DNA from: JAJCZB01 sp964350195
GTDB taxonomy: Bacteria > Babelota > Babeliae > Babelales > Vermiphilaceae
Assembly: GCA_964350195.1 (NCBI GenBank)
Contig: CAYGJB010000009.1
Coordinates: 1-41,155, forward strand
Reading direction: 5' to 3'
Length of the DNA stretch: 41,155 nucleotides
Positions within the stretch are counted from its first letter, which is position 1. Every line of letters starts with the position of its first letter. The notes under the pieces were generated by a model. The model worked only from the letters and a program-made list of their open reading frames with translations, made no database searches and was not told where the DNA came from. Positions 17,350 through 26,617 of the stretch are shown here, piece after piece. The position numbers and the translations under genes were made by a program.

Positions 17350-18248
17350 ATTCTACTCGGCTTTGCCTCTACATATACATCTAAGAGCTGTCCAACATAA
17401 ATAGGGAGGTTTTGTGGGTTAAGGGTGTATACAATTTGAAGTACTCTCGTGTCAACGCGCTCCGCATCCGAGCCAGCTAGAACTTGTTTAGGAATAATAT
17501 ATGGCTCAATATAGTTAAACTGTAGCGGTATTTGAATAGAGCTATTTCCTCGCACAAAAGCGGTAGCAGGGGCTCCTTTCATTACTCGCCAGGCATCTTC
17601 TTCTGCAATGTTTACGCGAATTTGATAAGCATTTGTTTTGCCAAATATCATGAGAGGAATGCGATCGAAAGGATTCACATTTGCAAACTCGCCAACACGT
17701 GCATTATTTTGTAGCACTATTCCATCGGTGGGTGCAATAATGCTTGATCGCGTAATCATTGTTTTAATGCGTTGTACATTAGCTTTCGCTATGCATACGC
17801 GATCTCTAGCCAATTTCATTGCATAGTAGGATTTGGTGTACTCTTGTTTGCTTACAGCAGCTTTGTCTTGTAATGATTTGAAATAATGAAATTCTATTTT
17901 TTTATTTTCATAATCAGTGCAAGCTAGATGCAGCTCTTGTAGAGCTGCTTTCAAATTAGCCTCTTGTTGTCTTGTGTCCAAGCGAAAGAGAGGTTCTCCT
18001 TTTTTTACTGAGTCTCCTACACGTACAAACACTTGCCATACTAAATCAGGAAAGGAAGTCCCTATCTCAATGTTGTCATCTAGGCTTTCGAGAAAGCCTT
18101 CTCCTGCAACATAATGCGTGTAGGGCGAATGTGGTGGTTCGAACAAGATAGAAGGGGCAGGAGGTGTTCTATGACTCCAATAAATCATAAAAATTGAAAA
18201 ACCTATACCGATGCATGCGAGTAACGGCAGAATAATTTTTCGTAACAT
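17346..18248 (-). CDS. HlyD/DevB-type periplasmic adaptor (membrane fusion protein)
   Basis: A 300-residue protein with an N-terminal membrane anchor (about 5-24, IILPLLACIGIGFSIFMIYW). A lipoyl-like half-motif follows at VFVRVGDSVKKGEPLFRLDTRQQEANL, then a short coiled hairpin (about 120-160), the second lipoyl half (ITRSSIIAPTDGIVLQNNARVGEF), and a beta-barrel domain. It links the permease to the outer-membrane channel. It is first in the efflux operon; the ATG follows taaaggaccgt, a good ribosome site, and the operon promoter should lie in 18249-18395. The hairpin is short, as in DevB-like adaptors. Confidence 0.9.
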   Translation of the reverse strand: MLRKIILPLLACIGIGFSIFMIYWSHRTPPAPSILFEPPHSPYTHYVAGEGFLESLDDNIEIGTSFPDLVWQVFVRVGDSVKKGEPLFRLDTRQQEANLKAALQELHLACTDYENKKIEFHYFKSLQDKAAVSKQEYTKSYYAMKLARDRVCIAKANVQRIKTMITRSSIIAPTDGIVLQNNARVGEFANVNPFDRIPLMIFGKTNAYQIRVNIAEEDAWRVMKGAPATAFVRGNSSIQIPLQFNYIEPYIIPKQVLAGSDAERVDTRVLQIVYTLNPQNLPIYVGQLLDVYVEAKPSRI

Positions 18249-18395
18249 ACGGTCCTTTAGGTTGCTAATAATTTTATACTAGCATGAGCAACTTTTTTTA
18301 TATCACGCAAGAGTAGGAATTATTTTTTGAGGTTTACTGAGTAGTACGTTTTTTATATGATGCAAACTTTTGTTCCTAATGAATGATATTGCATC

Positions 18396-18824
18396 TTAGA
18401 AATAGTCTTTTTTGCTTCTTAGCTTTTTAACTTCGCTGCGTTGTTTTTTGCTTTGCAATCTATTCTCTTTAGCCCTTTTTGTGGTACGAGATTTGATACG
18501 TTTTTTTGGAATATACAAAGCTTGTCGTATTTTTTGAGCGAGCACATCGAACGCTGACTTTTTATTTTGTTGCTGACTGCGAGAGCTTGCATTGTGTACA
18601 ATAATGTCTCCAGTTGCTGTAAGCTCAGCTTGAAGTTTCTCTAAAACCAGTTGTTTTTGCACATCGTTTAATGCCGTTGTATTTTGTACATTCCATCGCA
18701 CTGTGATTTTTGAGCTTGTTTTATTCACGTGCTGACCTCCTGGACCTCCTGCTCGGCTTGCGGTTATCTCAAGTTCATGGGCAGGAATGGTAATACTGTT
18801 TTTTATGTGAAGACCATCTTTCAC
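18396..18824 (-). CDS. arfB: Peptidyl-tRNA hydrolase ArfB (YaeJ), ribosome rescue
   Basis: Releases nascent chains from ribosomes stalled without a stop codon. The 142-residue product has the release-factor catalytic loop RAGGPGGQHVNK (GGQ at 29-31) and the C-terminal basic tail that probes the empty mRNA channel (KKRIKSRTTKRAKENRLQSK and onward to the end), with no codon-recognition domain. It starts with GTG at 18824, overlapping the stop of the upstream gene as TAGTG, so it is translationally coupled as the third gene of the hpt set. Size matches ArfB/ICT1. Confidence 0.93.
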   Translation of the reverse strand: MKDGLHIKNSITIPAHELEITASRAGGPGGQHVNKTSSKITVRWNVQNTTALNDVQKQLVLEKLQAELTATGDIIVHNASSRSQQQNKKSAFDVLAQKIRQALYIPKKRIKSRTTKRAKENRLQSKKQRSEVKKLRSKKDYF

Positions 18825-19612
18825 TATCGCACTTTTTTCATGTGCAAAGCACCAACGCTGAAATTATAATATTCGATTTTCTTAAGATCAAAGAGCTCTG
18901 TTGTTTGCCCTTCAAGGGAGTCATTTTTTGCTTTATTAATCAATGCAGCTATGTTTGAAGTTAAAGGAGCGTAGTTTGAGCCATTGTTGTAAAGATAGTT
19001 CTTCCAGGACTGAATGAATTCCATTATCGTTGCTGTTGAAGCTTTTCCAAACTGAGTCGCTGAGATAACAATGTTAGCGCCATCTGGTGCCTGGATAATG
19101 AGATCGTTAACATATGGTAGCTGGAATTGTTTTTGTATATGTGTAGGGAGATCATTGCCCTTGTGTTCATCAAGAATAGTGAATAAACCTTGCACTATGC
19201 TGTATCCATTATTATTGAGCAGCCCTAAGGCATTTTTTTGTGAATGAAAAACAATGGTATTGTTTTCTTTTCTTATACATCCGAGCTTGGCAAGCTGTTT
19301 TGCGGGCATGATGTGTGTGGTTATTACACCAACAATACTATTTTCATTTTTGATGGTATAAACTTGTGATCGTGTAAAATCAGGATCATAGTCGATGCCG
19401 CTCAAGCAAGAGCGGCATCTATCGTTATCATATAATGAGATGCGAAAATCGGTGCCCATAGTTTTTGGAATAGCATTAAATTCTTTTTCAGTGGTAACAG
19501 GTTCTACCGTGTATTCCTTTCCTTTGCTGTTTTTTACTGTTACTGCTTTTATATTAAAGGCAAAAGCGGTGACAGATAAAAAAATTAATGCTATCAAAAG
19601 CTGTTTCATCAT
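18824..19612 (-). CDS. Exported protein of unknown function, possibly GNAT-like
   Basis: A 262-residue protein with a signal peptide (MMKQLLIALIFLSVTAFAF). I do not recognise it firmly. Features recalling a GNAT fold are a segment with a beta strand at about 85-98 (VYTIKNENSIVGVITTHI), a strand VNDLIIQAP near 170, and the end YYNFSVGALHMKKVR, which resembles the last helix-strand of acetyltransferases. The usual Q/R-x-x-G-x-G/A acetyl-CoA loop is not evident. It sits between hpt and arfB with TAATG and TAGTG overlaps on its two sides, so all three are cotranslated. Four of its cysteines cluster around 66-71 and 112. Confidence 0.45.
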   Translation of the reverse strand: MMKQLLIALIFLSVTAFAFNIKAVTVKNSKGKEYTVEPVTTEKEFNAIPKTMGTDFRISLYDNDRCRSCLSGIDYDPDFTRSQVYTIKNENSIVGVITTHIMPAKQLAKLGCIRKENNTIVFHSQKNALGLLNNNGYSIVQGLFTILDEHKGNDLPTHIQKQFQLPYVNDLIIQAPDGANIVISATQFGKASTATIMEFIQSWKNYLYNNGSNYAPLTSNIAALINKAKNDSLEGQTTELFDLKKIEYYNFSVGALHMKKVR

Positions 19613-20241
19613 TACTCCACTAATTTATATACATCTTTTAAGCCGCGTGCTTTTTGAGCATAATCCAAGCCATAGCCAATTACAAACTCAGGTGCAATAT
19701 TAAAGGCTACGTAATCAATGGGAAAATCGGGAGAGTTTAAATTTTTATGTAGAAAGGTAGCGATACGTATTGATCGTGGGTTTTTTTTAAGAATCATATC
19801 TCGAGCATATTTAATGGTGAGCCCCGAATCAACGATGTCTTCCAAGATAATTACATCGCGATCTGTAATATCAAGACTTAAATCTTTTGATATTTTTATA
19901 TTCCCAGAAGATTTCATTGATGAACCATAGGTTGAAATCTTAATGAAATCGATTTCACAATCGGTATTCATTTCTTTTACCAGATCAGATAAAAAAATTG
20001 TTGCTCCGGTGAGTATGCCAATTATTATAGGATTTTTTCCTGTGTAATCAGCATCAATTTGTTGAGCAAGCTCTTTATTACGCTTTTCAATGCTAGCGCA
20101 AGGAATACTTAAAACAAATTCCTTTCCATGCACTATCACGTGGTCCTTTGTTGTTCCGGCTTGCATGCTGAGGGGACTGTTTCCGTTAAGGTACTGAGAG
20201 AAGAGTAAAACTAAAGAAAAGCATTTTGCGTATTTTTTCAT
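19612..20241 (-). CDS. hpt: Hypoxanthine phosphoribosyltransferase with signal peptide
   Basis: HPRT turns hypoxanthine or guanine plus PRPP into IMP or GMP (purine salvage). The PRPP-binding motif VIILEDIVDSGLT (130-142) is textbook, and ILTGATIFLSDL (76-87) matches the flexible N-terminal loop region. The KARGLKDVY-like end also fits. The catalytic domain starts about residue 32. Residues 1-21 (MKKYAKCFSLVLLFSQYLNGN) look like a signal peptide, making the protein 209 residues against roughly 180 for the family. The first gene of the three-gene coupled set. Family assignment is firm; its location outside the cytoplasm is a prediction from the leader. Confidence 0.93.
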   Translation of the reverse strand: MKKYAKCFSLVLLFSQYLNGNSPLSMQAGTTKDHVIVHGKEFVLSIPCASIEKRNKELAQQIDADYTGKNPIIIGILTGATIFLSDLVKEMNTDCEIDFIKISTYGSSMKSSGNIKISKDLSLDITDRDVIILEDIVDSGLTIKYARDMILKKNPRSIRIATFLHKNLNSPDFPIDYVAFNIAPEFVIGYGLDYAQKARGLKDVYKLVE

Positions 20242-20318
20242 ATAGGGGCCCTCATAAGATGATTATTAAATGTTTGGAAATTATACAAAAATATAGAAAA
20301 AAAACAGAGGCAAGCTGT

Positions 20319-21848
20319 TTATTCTTCTATATTCAAAGACTCAAATACTTCAAATATAGTTTCTGGATCCTTCCATACGTCTGCTGCTAGGCCAGCTTTT
20401 ATAGCAAGCTGTGACAACGTTTGTTCCAGGCCCCAATTAAAATCCCCGGGCACTTCAGGAAGAAAAACAGCTGATTTCCCATCTTTTTTTAAGATAATGC
20501 CATGTTTTCCAATCACTATGTTTTTATATGAATCAATAGGGTGGGGCGATGACAATATTGAGAGATTCATCTTAAGGAACGGAGCCTCTTTTTTTGTTAC
20601 TGGTGCAAATCGAGAATCTTTTATCGCAGCATCCGCTGTAACAGTAGCTATGGTTTTATACAATGGCTCTGGCGTGATAATTCTGCCAATGCACCCTCTT
20701 AGTTTATCGTCCTGTGTGCGCAGTGTTGTGAAAGCGCCTTTTGGTTGTATTACGCCAAATGATTGAATAGGGAGATGAAGATGCGGATTGTATTCTGGAT
20801 CAAACATATTTTTTAGCGTGTCTTGAGCTTGCTTGAAAAGGTTACGTTGCTCTTGTTGTGTTAACATATTGATTGGAGGAAGCGTTTCAAGCTTTTCTGT
20901 AGTGAATATCATTCCAACGTAGCTCACGCTATCATCTTGATCAAATTTTCCTGATCTATCATATGCAATTAAACGAGGCTCAACTGGGCCAAACGCGTCC
21001 ATTTGTATTAGGCTCATTAATATTTTTATTGGATTGCTGCCGCAAATAGTTGCACCACTTTTTTCTATATAGTCAGTAAATGGGTCGCATTGTCCTTTTT
21101 CAATTAAGCTCACTAATTGAGAGTCCATCGATCGAATTAAGTTCTGTTGATTTGATGAGAAAGGAGCAAATCCAAATTGTTTTCCATAATGTATAAAGTC
21201 GCTTGTAGCTGCTACGAGTGTCTGATTGTCAATATAGGGTTTAAGCGCTTTTGCAAGGTCGTGAGATTGCATGCAGTTCACCTTTCCTACTATAAGAGGA
21301 ATAATTAGTACTCCTTCAAGAAAGTGATGAATAAAGGGAAGTTGCATTTCAAGAGAATGCTCTTTAGTAAAAATTTCATCGTTTTGTTTAAAAAAACGGT
21401 GTTGCAAGAGCTTTGTAACTGTTTTTTTATCAACAGAGATTATACCAGTGGGTATGGCAAATTGATCAAAAGAGGAGGTAGCGATTCCTTCAAAACTCTC
21501 AGAATGATCGGGGGCTAATATGATTATTCTTTTTACACTATTTTGAGCAAGAGCATATACGCTTGCGGCGATTGCTCCTGAATAAGCTATGCCAGCGTGC
21601 GGAGAGATAAGCGCTCGAACTGTTCCAGGAGACACTTTTGCATAATAGCGTTGCTGTGCCTCTGTGGCAGCAGAGGCCACTGCCTTTTCAAGATTTTGCA
21701 CAACTACTGGATACCAGCTACCAGCAAGGTGAGGTGCCTTCTCAATTCTTTCAACGGACGATATTATTAAAGGGCTGAGGACTAAAGCGATGGAAGCCGT
21801 TAGAAATAATACAGAGGTTAGTAGAACTATGCTTTTTTTTTGCATCAA
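20319..21848 (-). CDS. Memo-AMMECR1 fusion (AmmeMemoRadiSam B+A) with membrane leader
   Basis: Residues 36-318 are a Memo-family domain, a fold related to extradiol dioxygenases. The metal-site residues seen in human MEMO1 are in place: H84 in SPHAG, H115 in APDHSE, and C269 in TICGSNP. Residues about 330-509 are an AMMECR1 domain with its invariant LRGCIG (383-388). The two are often neighbours or fused and linked to a radical-SAM gene, which is not in this window. A hydrophobic segment at 6-31 precedes the Memo domain (VLLTSVLFLTASIALVLSPLI), so the protein is probably anchored with both domains on the periplasmic side, or is exported. Biochemical function is unresolved in the family. A single gene with its own upstream spacer. 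Confidence 0.9.
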   Translation of the reverse strand: MMQKKSIVLLTSVLFLTASIALVLSPLIISSVERIEKAPHLAGSWYPVVVQNLEKAVASAATEAQQRYYAKVSPGTVRALISPHAGIAYSGAIAASVYALAQNSVKRIIILAPDHSESFEGIATSSFDQFAIPTGIISVDKKTVTKLLQHRFFKQNDEIFTKEHSLEMQLPFIHHFLEGVLIIPLIVGKVNCMQSHDLAKALKPYIDNQTLVAATSDFIHYGKQFGFAPFSSNQQNLIRSMDSQLVSLIEKGQCDPFTDYIEKSGATICGSNPIKILMSLIQMDAFGPVEPRLIAYDRSGKFDQDDSVSYVGMIFTTEKLETLPPINMLTQQEQRNLFKQAQDTLKNMFDPEYNPHLHLPIQSFGVIQPKGAFTTLRTQDDKLRGCIGRIITPEPLYKTIATVTADAAIKDSRFAPVTKKEAPFLKMNLSILSSPHPIDSYKNIVIGKHGIILKKDGKSAVFLPEVPGDFNWGLEQTLSQLAIKAGLAADVWKDPETIFEVFESLNIEE

Positions 21849-21948
21849 CTCTCCCTTTTGATTAATAAACGTATGGTATAGTTTTATATCAGGTTCTATA
21901 TTGTGAGGGAATAGTACATAGCATGGGTTTTTAAAAAAGGGTTAGCAA

Positions 21949-22902
21949 TTGAGAATCATGTGGTCAAAAAAAACTTTTATATTTATGGCAATTTTTGCTT
22001 TGCAATTTGTTGCAACGATTAATGGTGTAACGCTTGTGTATAATATGCGGGTTCGAAATATTCTCTCGCTTCCACGAATTCTTGAGCGCTATAAAAATAA
22101 ATTGATAACTTCTGTTGTACCACTTTACTACCATCGTAGTAGCAAACTTTTTAATGCAACTATAGGGCTTGATGGTAGAGAAACGAGGAATGTAGGTGGT
22201 GCTATTCTGGACTTACATTATGCTCCCGATAAAAATTGGTGGTTTGAAGCAACTACAGCAGTTGCTATAGATCATGGAGTGTTCACAGGAACCGATTCAT
22301 TTAAAGCATCGCGAGGTGGATTAGATGATTTTGTTTTATCTACGGGGTATCGCCATTTTTGGGGATCTTGTTGCCAGTTTGTGGCGTATGGTTTGGCGGG
22401 ATTTCCTACGAAAACAAAAGTTGATTTAATAGATCGACACACGCCATTACTTGGAACCCGTTTATTTAGTTTGGGAGTGGGCGGCGAAGCTTCATACAGT
22501 TTTATTAACAAAAACAAAAGATCACTTAATGCTGTTGGACAAATTCGTGTAATTCATGGTTTCAATAGAAAATACGATCCGGTTCTCCCTTCAAGTTCAT
22601 CGATTCAGCCAGGCAATGTTACCGATTTGCTTTTTACGTTGCAATATAGAGAGAGAAAAACCTTCTTTGAAGTTGGATATAATCCTACTTTTTTCTCTAA
22701 TGCGGGTATAGTTTCTCCTGTTGGCACAATAAAAGCTGATACGATTATTCGTCATGGCGGGTATTTCTCATTGTCGCATGCTTTTTTACCGGGCCTTTTT
22801 AATAAAACCAATCTTGTTGGTTTGGGTATAAGTGCTAATCATGCAAGCCAAATCGATTCGACGGTTATTACCACGTATGCTTTTTTGAGTATTGCGTTTT
22901 GA
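21949..22902 (+). CDS. Predicted outer-membrane beta-barrel protein
   Basis: A 317-residue protein with a signal peptide (about 1-26, ...FIFMAIFALQFVATINGV) and alternating amphipathic strands. The last residues AFLSIAF end in phenylalanine, the usual signal for outer-membrane insertion. Aromatic girdle residues recur at strand ends (WWFEATTAVAI, GYRHFWG, TFFEVGYNPTFF). The start is TTG at 21949, 7 bases after AAAGGG; an ATG at 21958 is the alternative. I see no close family; it may be a porin-like or transporter-type barrel of about 12-14 strands. Single gene, divergent from the Memo-AMMECR1 gene. Confidence 0.65.
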   Translation: MRIMWSKKTFIFMAIFALQFVATINGVTLVYNMRVRNILSLPRILERYKNKLITSVVPLYYHRSSKLFNATIGLDGRETRNVGGAILDLHYAPDKNWWFEATTAVAIDHGVFTGTDSFKASRGGLDDFVLSTGYRHFWGSCCQFVAYGLAGFPTKTKVDLIDRHTPLLGTRLFSLGVGGEASYSFINKNKRSLNAVGQIRVIHGFNRKYDPVLPSSSSIQPGNVTDLLFTLQYRERKTFFEVGYNPTFFSNAGIVSPVGTIKADTIIRHGGYFSLSHAFLPGLFNKTNLVGLGISANHASQIDSTVITTYAFLSIAF

Positions 22903-23070
22903 TGGAAAGAGCAAATGTGAATCATTTCTATCACCTTCTGATGGGATTGAGGCATAAATCATTCTCCTTTGACCATTTAGGGCCTTAATGAGAGCTTGTG
23001 GGGTAGACAAAAACCCCTTATTTCAATACAATGAGAATTGAACTAATCTAGGCCCTTTTACCAAGAAAAG

Positions 23071-24885
23071 ATGATCGTGTTAAAGAAACCTTCCATTTGT
23101 AATATCGCTATTATTGCCCACGTAGATCATGGCAAAACTACCATGGTTGATCAGCTTTTACGCCAATCTGGCACGATGGAGGTATCTGCTGAACAAGATC
23201 GCGTAATGGATTCAGGATCAATTGAGCGTGAGCGTGGTATTACAATTCTTGCCAAAAATACTGGTGTAAAATATAAAGATCATACAATTAACATTGTAGA
23301 TACTCCTGGTCACGCTGATTTTGGTGGAGAGGTTGAGCGTACTCTTCAAATGGTAGAAGGCTTTATTCTTCTTGTGGATGCTGCTGAGGGAGTGCTCCCG
23401 GGCACTCGATTTGTACTTCAAAAAGCTCTACAGCTAGGCTTGAGACCGATTGTAGTAATAAATAAAATTGATAGAAAAGACGCTGCTATTTCTGATACTG
23501 AAAATCAAGTACATGATCTTTTTTTAGATTTAGCTACTGATGATTCTCAGCTTGAATTTCCAGTGCTCTATGGTTCTTCTAAAATGGGCTTTATGACTAC
23601 GCATCCAGATAAAGAATCAGACTCATTCATTCCATTGCTGGATGCAATTTTAGAGCATATTCCAAATCCAAAGCCAAAAAGCGAAAACCTGCAACTATTA
23701 ATTACCAACCTTGATCATTCTGAATTTCTTGGACCTTTAGCTATAGGTCGTGTTTTTAGTGGTTCACTTAAAGTAGGGGATCAAGTTATAGTTTGTAAGG
23801 ATGATGAAGTGAGTCAGCCTACACGTATAACTAAAATGTTTACCTATTCTGGCGTACAGCAAGTTGAAGTACAAGAAGCGCATTACGGTGATATTGTGAT
23901 TGTTGCTGGCTTTGATAAGCAGCCTGAATTAGGTGCAACTATTTGTTCTCCAGGTAAACCAAGTCCATATCCGTATGTAAAAGTTGATGAGCCTACGTTG
24001 ACCATGTTTTTTTCCGTAAACAACTCTCCGTTCAATGGCAAGGAAGGAAGCTTGCTTACTTCTCGACACCTTAAAGAGCGTCTTGAAAAAGAACTTAAGA
24101 AAAACGTAGCATTGCGTGTTGAGCCAACCGATTCACCTGAGATATTTAAAGTTTCAGGTCGCGGACAGCTTCATCTTGGTATTTTGATTGAGAATATGCG
24201 TCGTGAAGGATTTGAACTACAGGTATCTGCACCGCAAGTGATCTACAAAAAAATTGATGGCGTTAAGCAAGAACCGATTGAATTTGTAATTATTGATGTG
24301 CCTATTGCATATCAAGGTTCTGTTATGGAAAATCTTGGTAATCGTAAAGCTGAATTTAAAAATATGCAGCCTTTACATGGTGATCGTGTGCGTTTGGAAT
24401 TTGAAGTGCCATCACGAGCATTACTTGGGTTTCGTTCTCAGTTTCTTACAGAGACACGTGGTACTGGCGTTATTAATATGAGTTTTTTAGGGTATCAACC
24501 TTATAAGGGTGATATTCCAACTCGTACAAAGGGCGCATTGGTTTCTATGGAAAATGGTGTGGTGACTGCTTATGCACTTGATGCATTGCAGCCACGTGGA
24601 ATCTTGTTTGTGAAGCCAACTGATAAAGTGTATCAAGGGATGATTATCGGCGAGCATAGTCGTGATAATGATCTAGATGTGAACCCTGCAAAAGCTAAGA
24701 AGCTTACCAACATGCGTGCCTCTGGATCGGATGATAGTGTGAAGCTTGCGCCGCCTAAAGTTATGGAGCTTGAGCAATGCATGGAATGGATTCGTCCCGA
24801 TGAGCTTATCGAAATAACGCCAAAATCTATTCGACTACGTAAAAAGTTTTTGAATCCTACGATGAGAAAGCGTGCTCAGTATTAA
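23071..24885 (+). CDS. typA: Ribosome-associated GTPase TypA/BipA
   Basis: A translational GTPase of the EF-G group that acts on the ribosome in stress and assembly. The 604-residue length is standard. It has G1 AHVDHGKTT (16-24), switch I ERERGITILAKNT, G3 DTPGHADFGGEVER, G4 NKIDRKDA, then the beta-barrel domain, the EF-G-like domains, and the TypA-specific C-terminus (SMENGVVTAYALDALQPRG, IIGEHSRDNDLDVNPAKAKKLTNMR). No leader peptide. The ATG is preceded by ccaagaaaag. A likely monocistronic gene; the secreted protein downstream starts 57 bases later. Confidence 0.97.
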   Translation: MIVLKKPSICNIAIIAHVDHGKTTMVDQLLRQSGTMEVSAEQDRVMDSGSIERERGITILAKNTGVKYKDHTINIVDTPGHADFGGEVERTLQMVEGFILLVDAAEGVLPGTRFVLQKALQLGLRPIVVINKIDRKDAAISDTENQVHDLFLDLATDDSQLEFPVLYGSSKMGFMTTHPDKESDSFIPLLDAILEHIPNPKPKSENLQLLITNLDHSEFLGPLAIGRVFSGSLKVGDQVIVCKDDEVSQPTRITKMFTYSGVQQVEVQEAHYGDIVIVAGFDKQPELGATICSPGKPSPYPYVKVDEPTLTMFFSVNNSPFNGKEGSLLTSRHLKERLEKELKKNVALRVEPTDSPEIFKVSGRGQLHLGILIENMRREGFELQVSAPQVIYKKIDGVKQEPIEFVIIDVPIAYQGSVMENLGNRKAEFKNMQPLHGDRVRLEFEVPSRALLGFRSQFLTETRGTGVINMSFLGYQPYKGDIPTRTKGALVSMENGVVTAYALDALQPRGILFVKPTDKVYQGMIIGEHSRDNDLDVNPAKAKKLTNMRASGSDDSVKLAPPKVMELEQCMEWIRPDELIEITPKSIRLRKKFLNPTMRKRAQY

Positions 24886-24942
24886 AATAATACACGACAA
24901 AGATAGAAAATAGTAATCATTTTACTATTACAGGGAGTTTCC

Positions 24943-25605
24943 ATGTCTTATAAGTTTTTGTTATCGATTTTAATATTTTCGACTTTGGGAATTAATGCAG
25001 GCTCTGATTCTGAGTCTGATGTGTCGGAAAGTTGTATCCTAGAAGTAGGGACATTGGAGAATCCTAAGTTTACGAAGTCGGTAGTAAATTTTTGGCTTAG
25101 AAATTGGATGGAAAAAAGAGATTTTTTTGTTATAGAAGACGTAAGGAACGACAAAAAGCAGTTACTGGGATCTCGTGGTAAGTCTTTTCCGCTTGTTACT
25201 TCTAGTCAGGATATATATGACAAATACTATTTTTTGCCTGATAGTAAAATAGTTATGCCGGCTGACCCTAATAGAAAAGTAGCTGAGATTTCTTGGAGCA
25301 CAGTGCATAACTGTGACACAGATGGTCCAATAATAGACATTGATCCTGCTGTTGAATGTAAACTGCAGCAGATTTTTCTTGATAAGAAGAAAAAAGTTCC
25401 GGCTCTTCATATGCAATGCATTGCGAAGAATGAGATTAAGTCGAAATTGAAAAATCCTGAGCATGACTTTTTTATTTATATGACGAGATTGTCATCAAAG
25501 AATAAGAATTTTGTAGGAGAGGCTTCGTTTGAAGGAGAGTTATATACTCATCCTGACGGATATACGGTTGTCGAAAAGAGTCATGAGTTTGAAGTCAAAG
25601 AGTGA
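24943..25605 (+). CDS. Secreted protein of unknown function
   Basis: A 220-residue protein with a clear signal peptide (MSYKFLLSILIFSTLGINAG), an acidic serine-rich start to the mature part (SDSESDVSESC), then lysine-rich mixed sequence ending in acidic residues. No motif or family recognised. Cysteines occur at about 31, 125, 138 and 160, which could form disulphides outside the cytoplasm. The ribosome site AGGGAG lies 6 bases before ATG. A strong terminator follows at 25645-25675, so it ends a transcript. Confidence 0.6.
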   Translation: MSYKFLLSILIFSTLGINAGSDSESDVSESCILEVGTLENPKFTKSVVNFWLRNWMEKRDFFVIEDVRNDKKQLLGSRGKSFPLVTSSQDIYDKYYFLPDSKIVMPADPNRKVAEISWSTVHNCDTDGPIIDIDPAVECKLQQIFLDKKKKVPALHMQCIAKNEIKSKLKNPEHDFFIYMTRLSSKNKNFVGEASFEGELYTHPDGYTVVEKSHEFEVKE

Positions 25606-25644
25606 GATAACTAATATCAGAAAAAAATTGTTATTTGATTTATT

Positions 25645-25675
25645 AAAAAGAGGCGCTATTAGGGCGCCTCTTTTT
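25645..25675 (+). terminator. Rho-independent terminator, bidirectional
   Basis: Stem GAGGCGC (25650-25656) pairs with GCGCCTC (25664-25670), with flanking A5 and T5 runs that extend the stem and give a U-tract on both strands. It ends the transcript of the secreted protein gene at 24943-25605. Confidence 0.9.
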
Positions 25676-25894
25676 AATGCCTGAGTGTGATTTGATGGAA
25701 GCTCTTATTCTATTTTTTCTCCTGGCATCGAGATACATGTCTCGTCTTTTCTCTTTTTAATATTGGTTTGCCCCTGTACTAAAGACTGATCGAAGATGTA
25801 GTCTTTGCGAAGCTTATGGATGATAACCATTTTCATGAGGGGTGCAGGGATAGTAGATTTATTGCTATAAATAGTATCAAAAAAGGAGCAGCTC

Positions 25895-26452
25895 ATGATA
25901 GATATGTTTGAAAGTTTACACCGTATTTTTTTAGGGTCTGGCATTGATATAATGCTAGTTTTCGAAATTATATTTCGTACCTCTTTTATGTTTGTGTATA
26001 CGATTGTAAATGTTCGTATGATGGATAAACGAAGTATGGGAATGCTTTCTCCCTTTGAGATTATCATTATTATTGCACTTGGATCAGCCGTGGGTGACCC
26101 GATGTTTTACCGTAATATTCCCTTGATTCATGGTATGATTGTGGTTTCTACTATTGTGCTTATTCAACGGGTACTTGCGAAAATAACGGGCAAAAGTATG
26201 GTTTTGGGTCGATTTGTGAATGGGCGTCCGGTGCTAATTATCAAAGATGGCGTTCTTTTAAAAGAGCAGATAAAGCATGAAAATTTCACCAAAGGGGAAT
26301 TATACTCTATTCTTCGCCTTCGCGGGGTGCGACGCATCTCAGATGTGGAATTGGCCTATCTTGAGCCTTCTGGCAGTATCAGTATTATCAAAAAAGACAC
26401 GGGCAAAGAAATCGATATACTGCCCAATAGCAGCTCTCTAAAGAGATATTAG
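25895..26452 (+). CDS. YetF-like (DUF421) membrane protein
   Basis: A 185-residue protein matching the DUF421/YetF family. Three membrane helices lie in the first half (about 17-40, 55-72, 78-98). A C-terminal cytoplasmic or peripheral domain follows, with the family pattern GRPVLIIKDGVLLKEQIKHENFTK, then ELYSILRLRGVRRISDVELAYLEPSGSISI. Function is not known; Bacillus relatives are linked to spores. The ATG follows aaaaggagcagctc. Length is near the family norm but slightly short at the C-terminus. No clear operon partner. Confidence 0.88.
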   Translation: MIDMFESLHRIFLGSGIDIMLVFEIIFRTSFMFVYTIVNVRMMDKRSMGMLSPFEIIIIIALGSAVGDPMFYRNIPLIHGMIVVSTIVLIQRVLAKITGKSMVLGRFVNGRPVLIIKDGVLLKEQIKHENFTKGELYSILRLRGVRRISDVELAYLEPSGSISIIKKDTGKEIDILPNSSSLKRY

Positions 26453-26551
26453 TTTATTTTATATTATTTTATGCCATGTTATTGCCTTTTAAATAGCCAC
26501 TTTGCTACTCTGAGAGTAGGAGAATGAAGCATATATTTAAAAGGAGAAGGT

Positions 26552-26617
26552 ATGAAGAGCGTATTTATTATTTCACGTTCACGTCGTATTATGTTATTTG
26601 GGCTTTTTTTAGATTAG
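26552..26617 (+). CDS. Possible 21-residue leader peptide or small protein
   Basis: An ATG at 26552 follows an almost perfect ribosome site (AAGGAGAAGG, 1 base spacing to T-ATG). It opens a frame for MKSVFIISRSRRIMLFGLFLD that ends in TAG at 26615-26617, 60 bases before the membrane protein gene. It could be a leader or upstream peptide that regulates that gene, or a stand-alone small membrane peptide. The spacing is tighter than ideal, and an overlapping frame from 26524 exists, so confidence is modest. Confidence 0.35.
   Translation: MKSVFIISRSRRIMLFGLFLD

Noticed and set aside
24909..24929. 8-base hairpin AATAGTAA/TTACTATT between typA and the secreted protein gene
   Set aside because: Only A/T-rich, with no T-run at the proper place; too weak to call a terminator.
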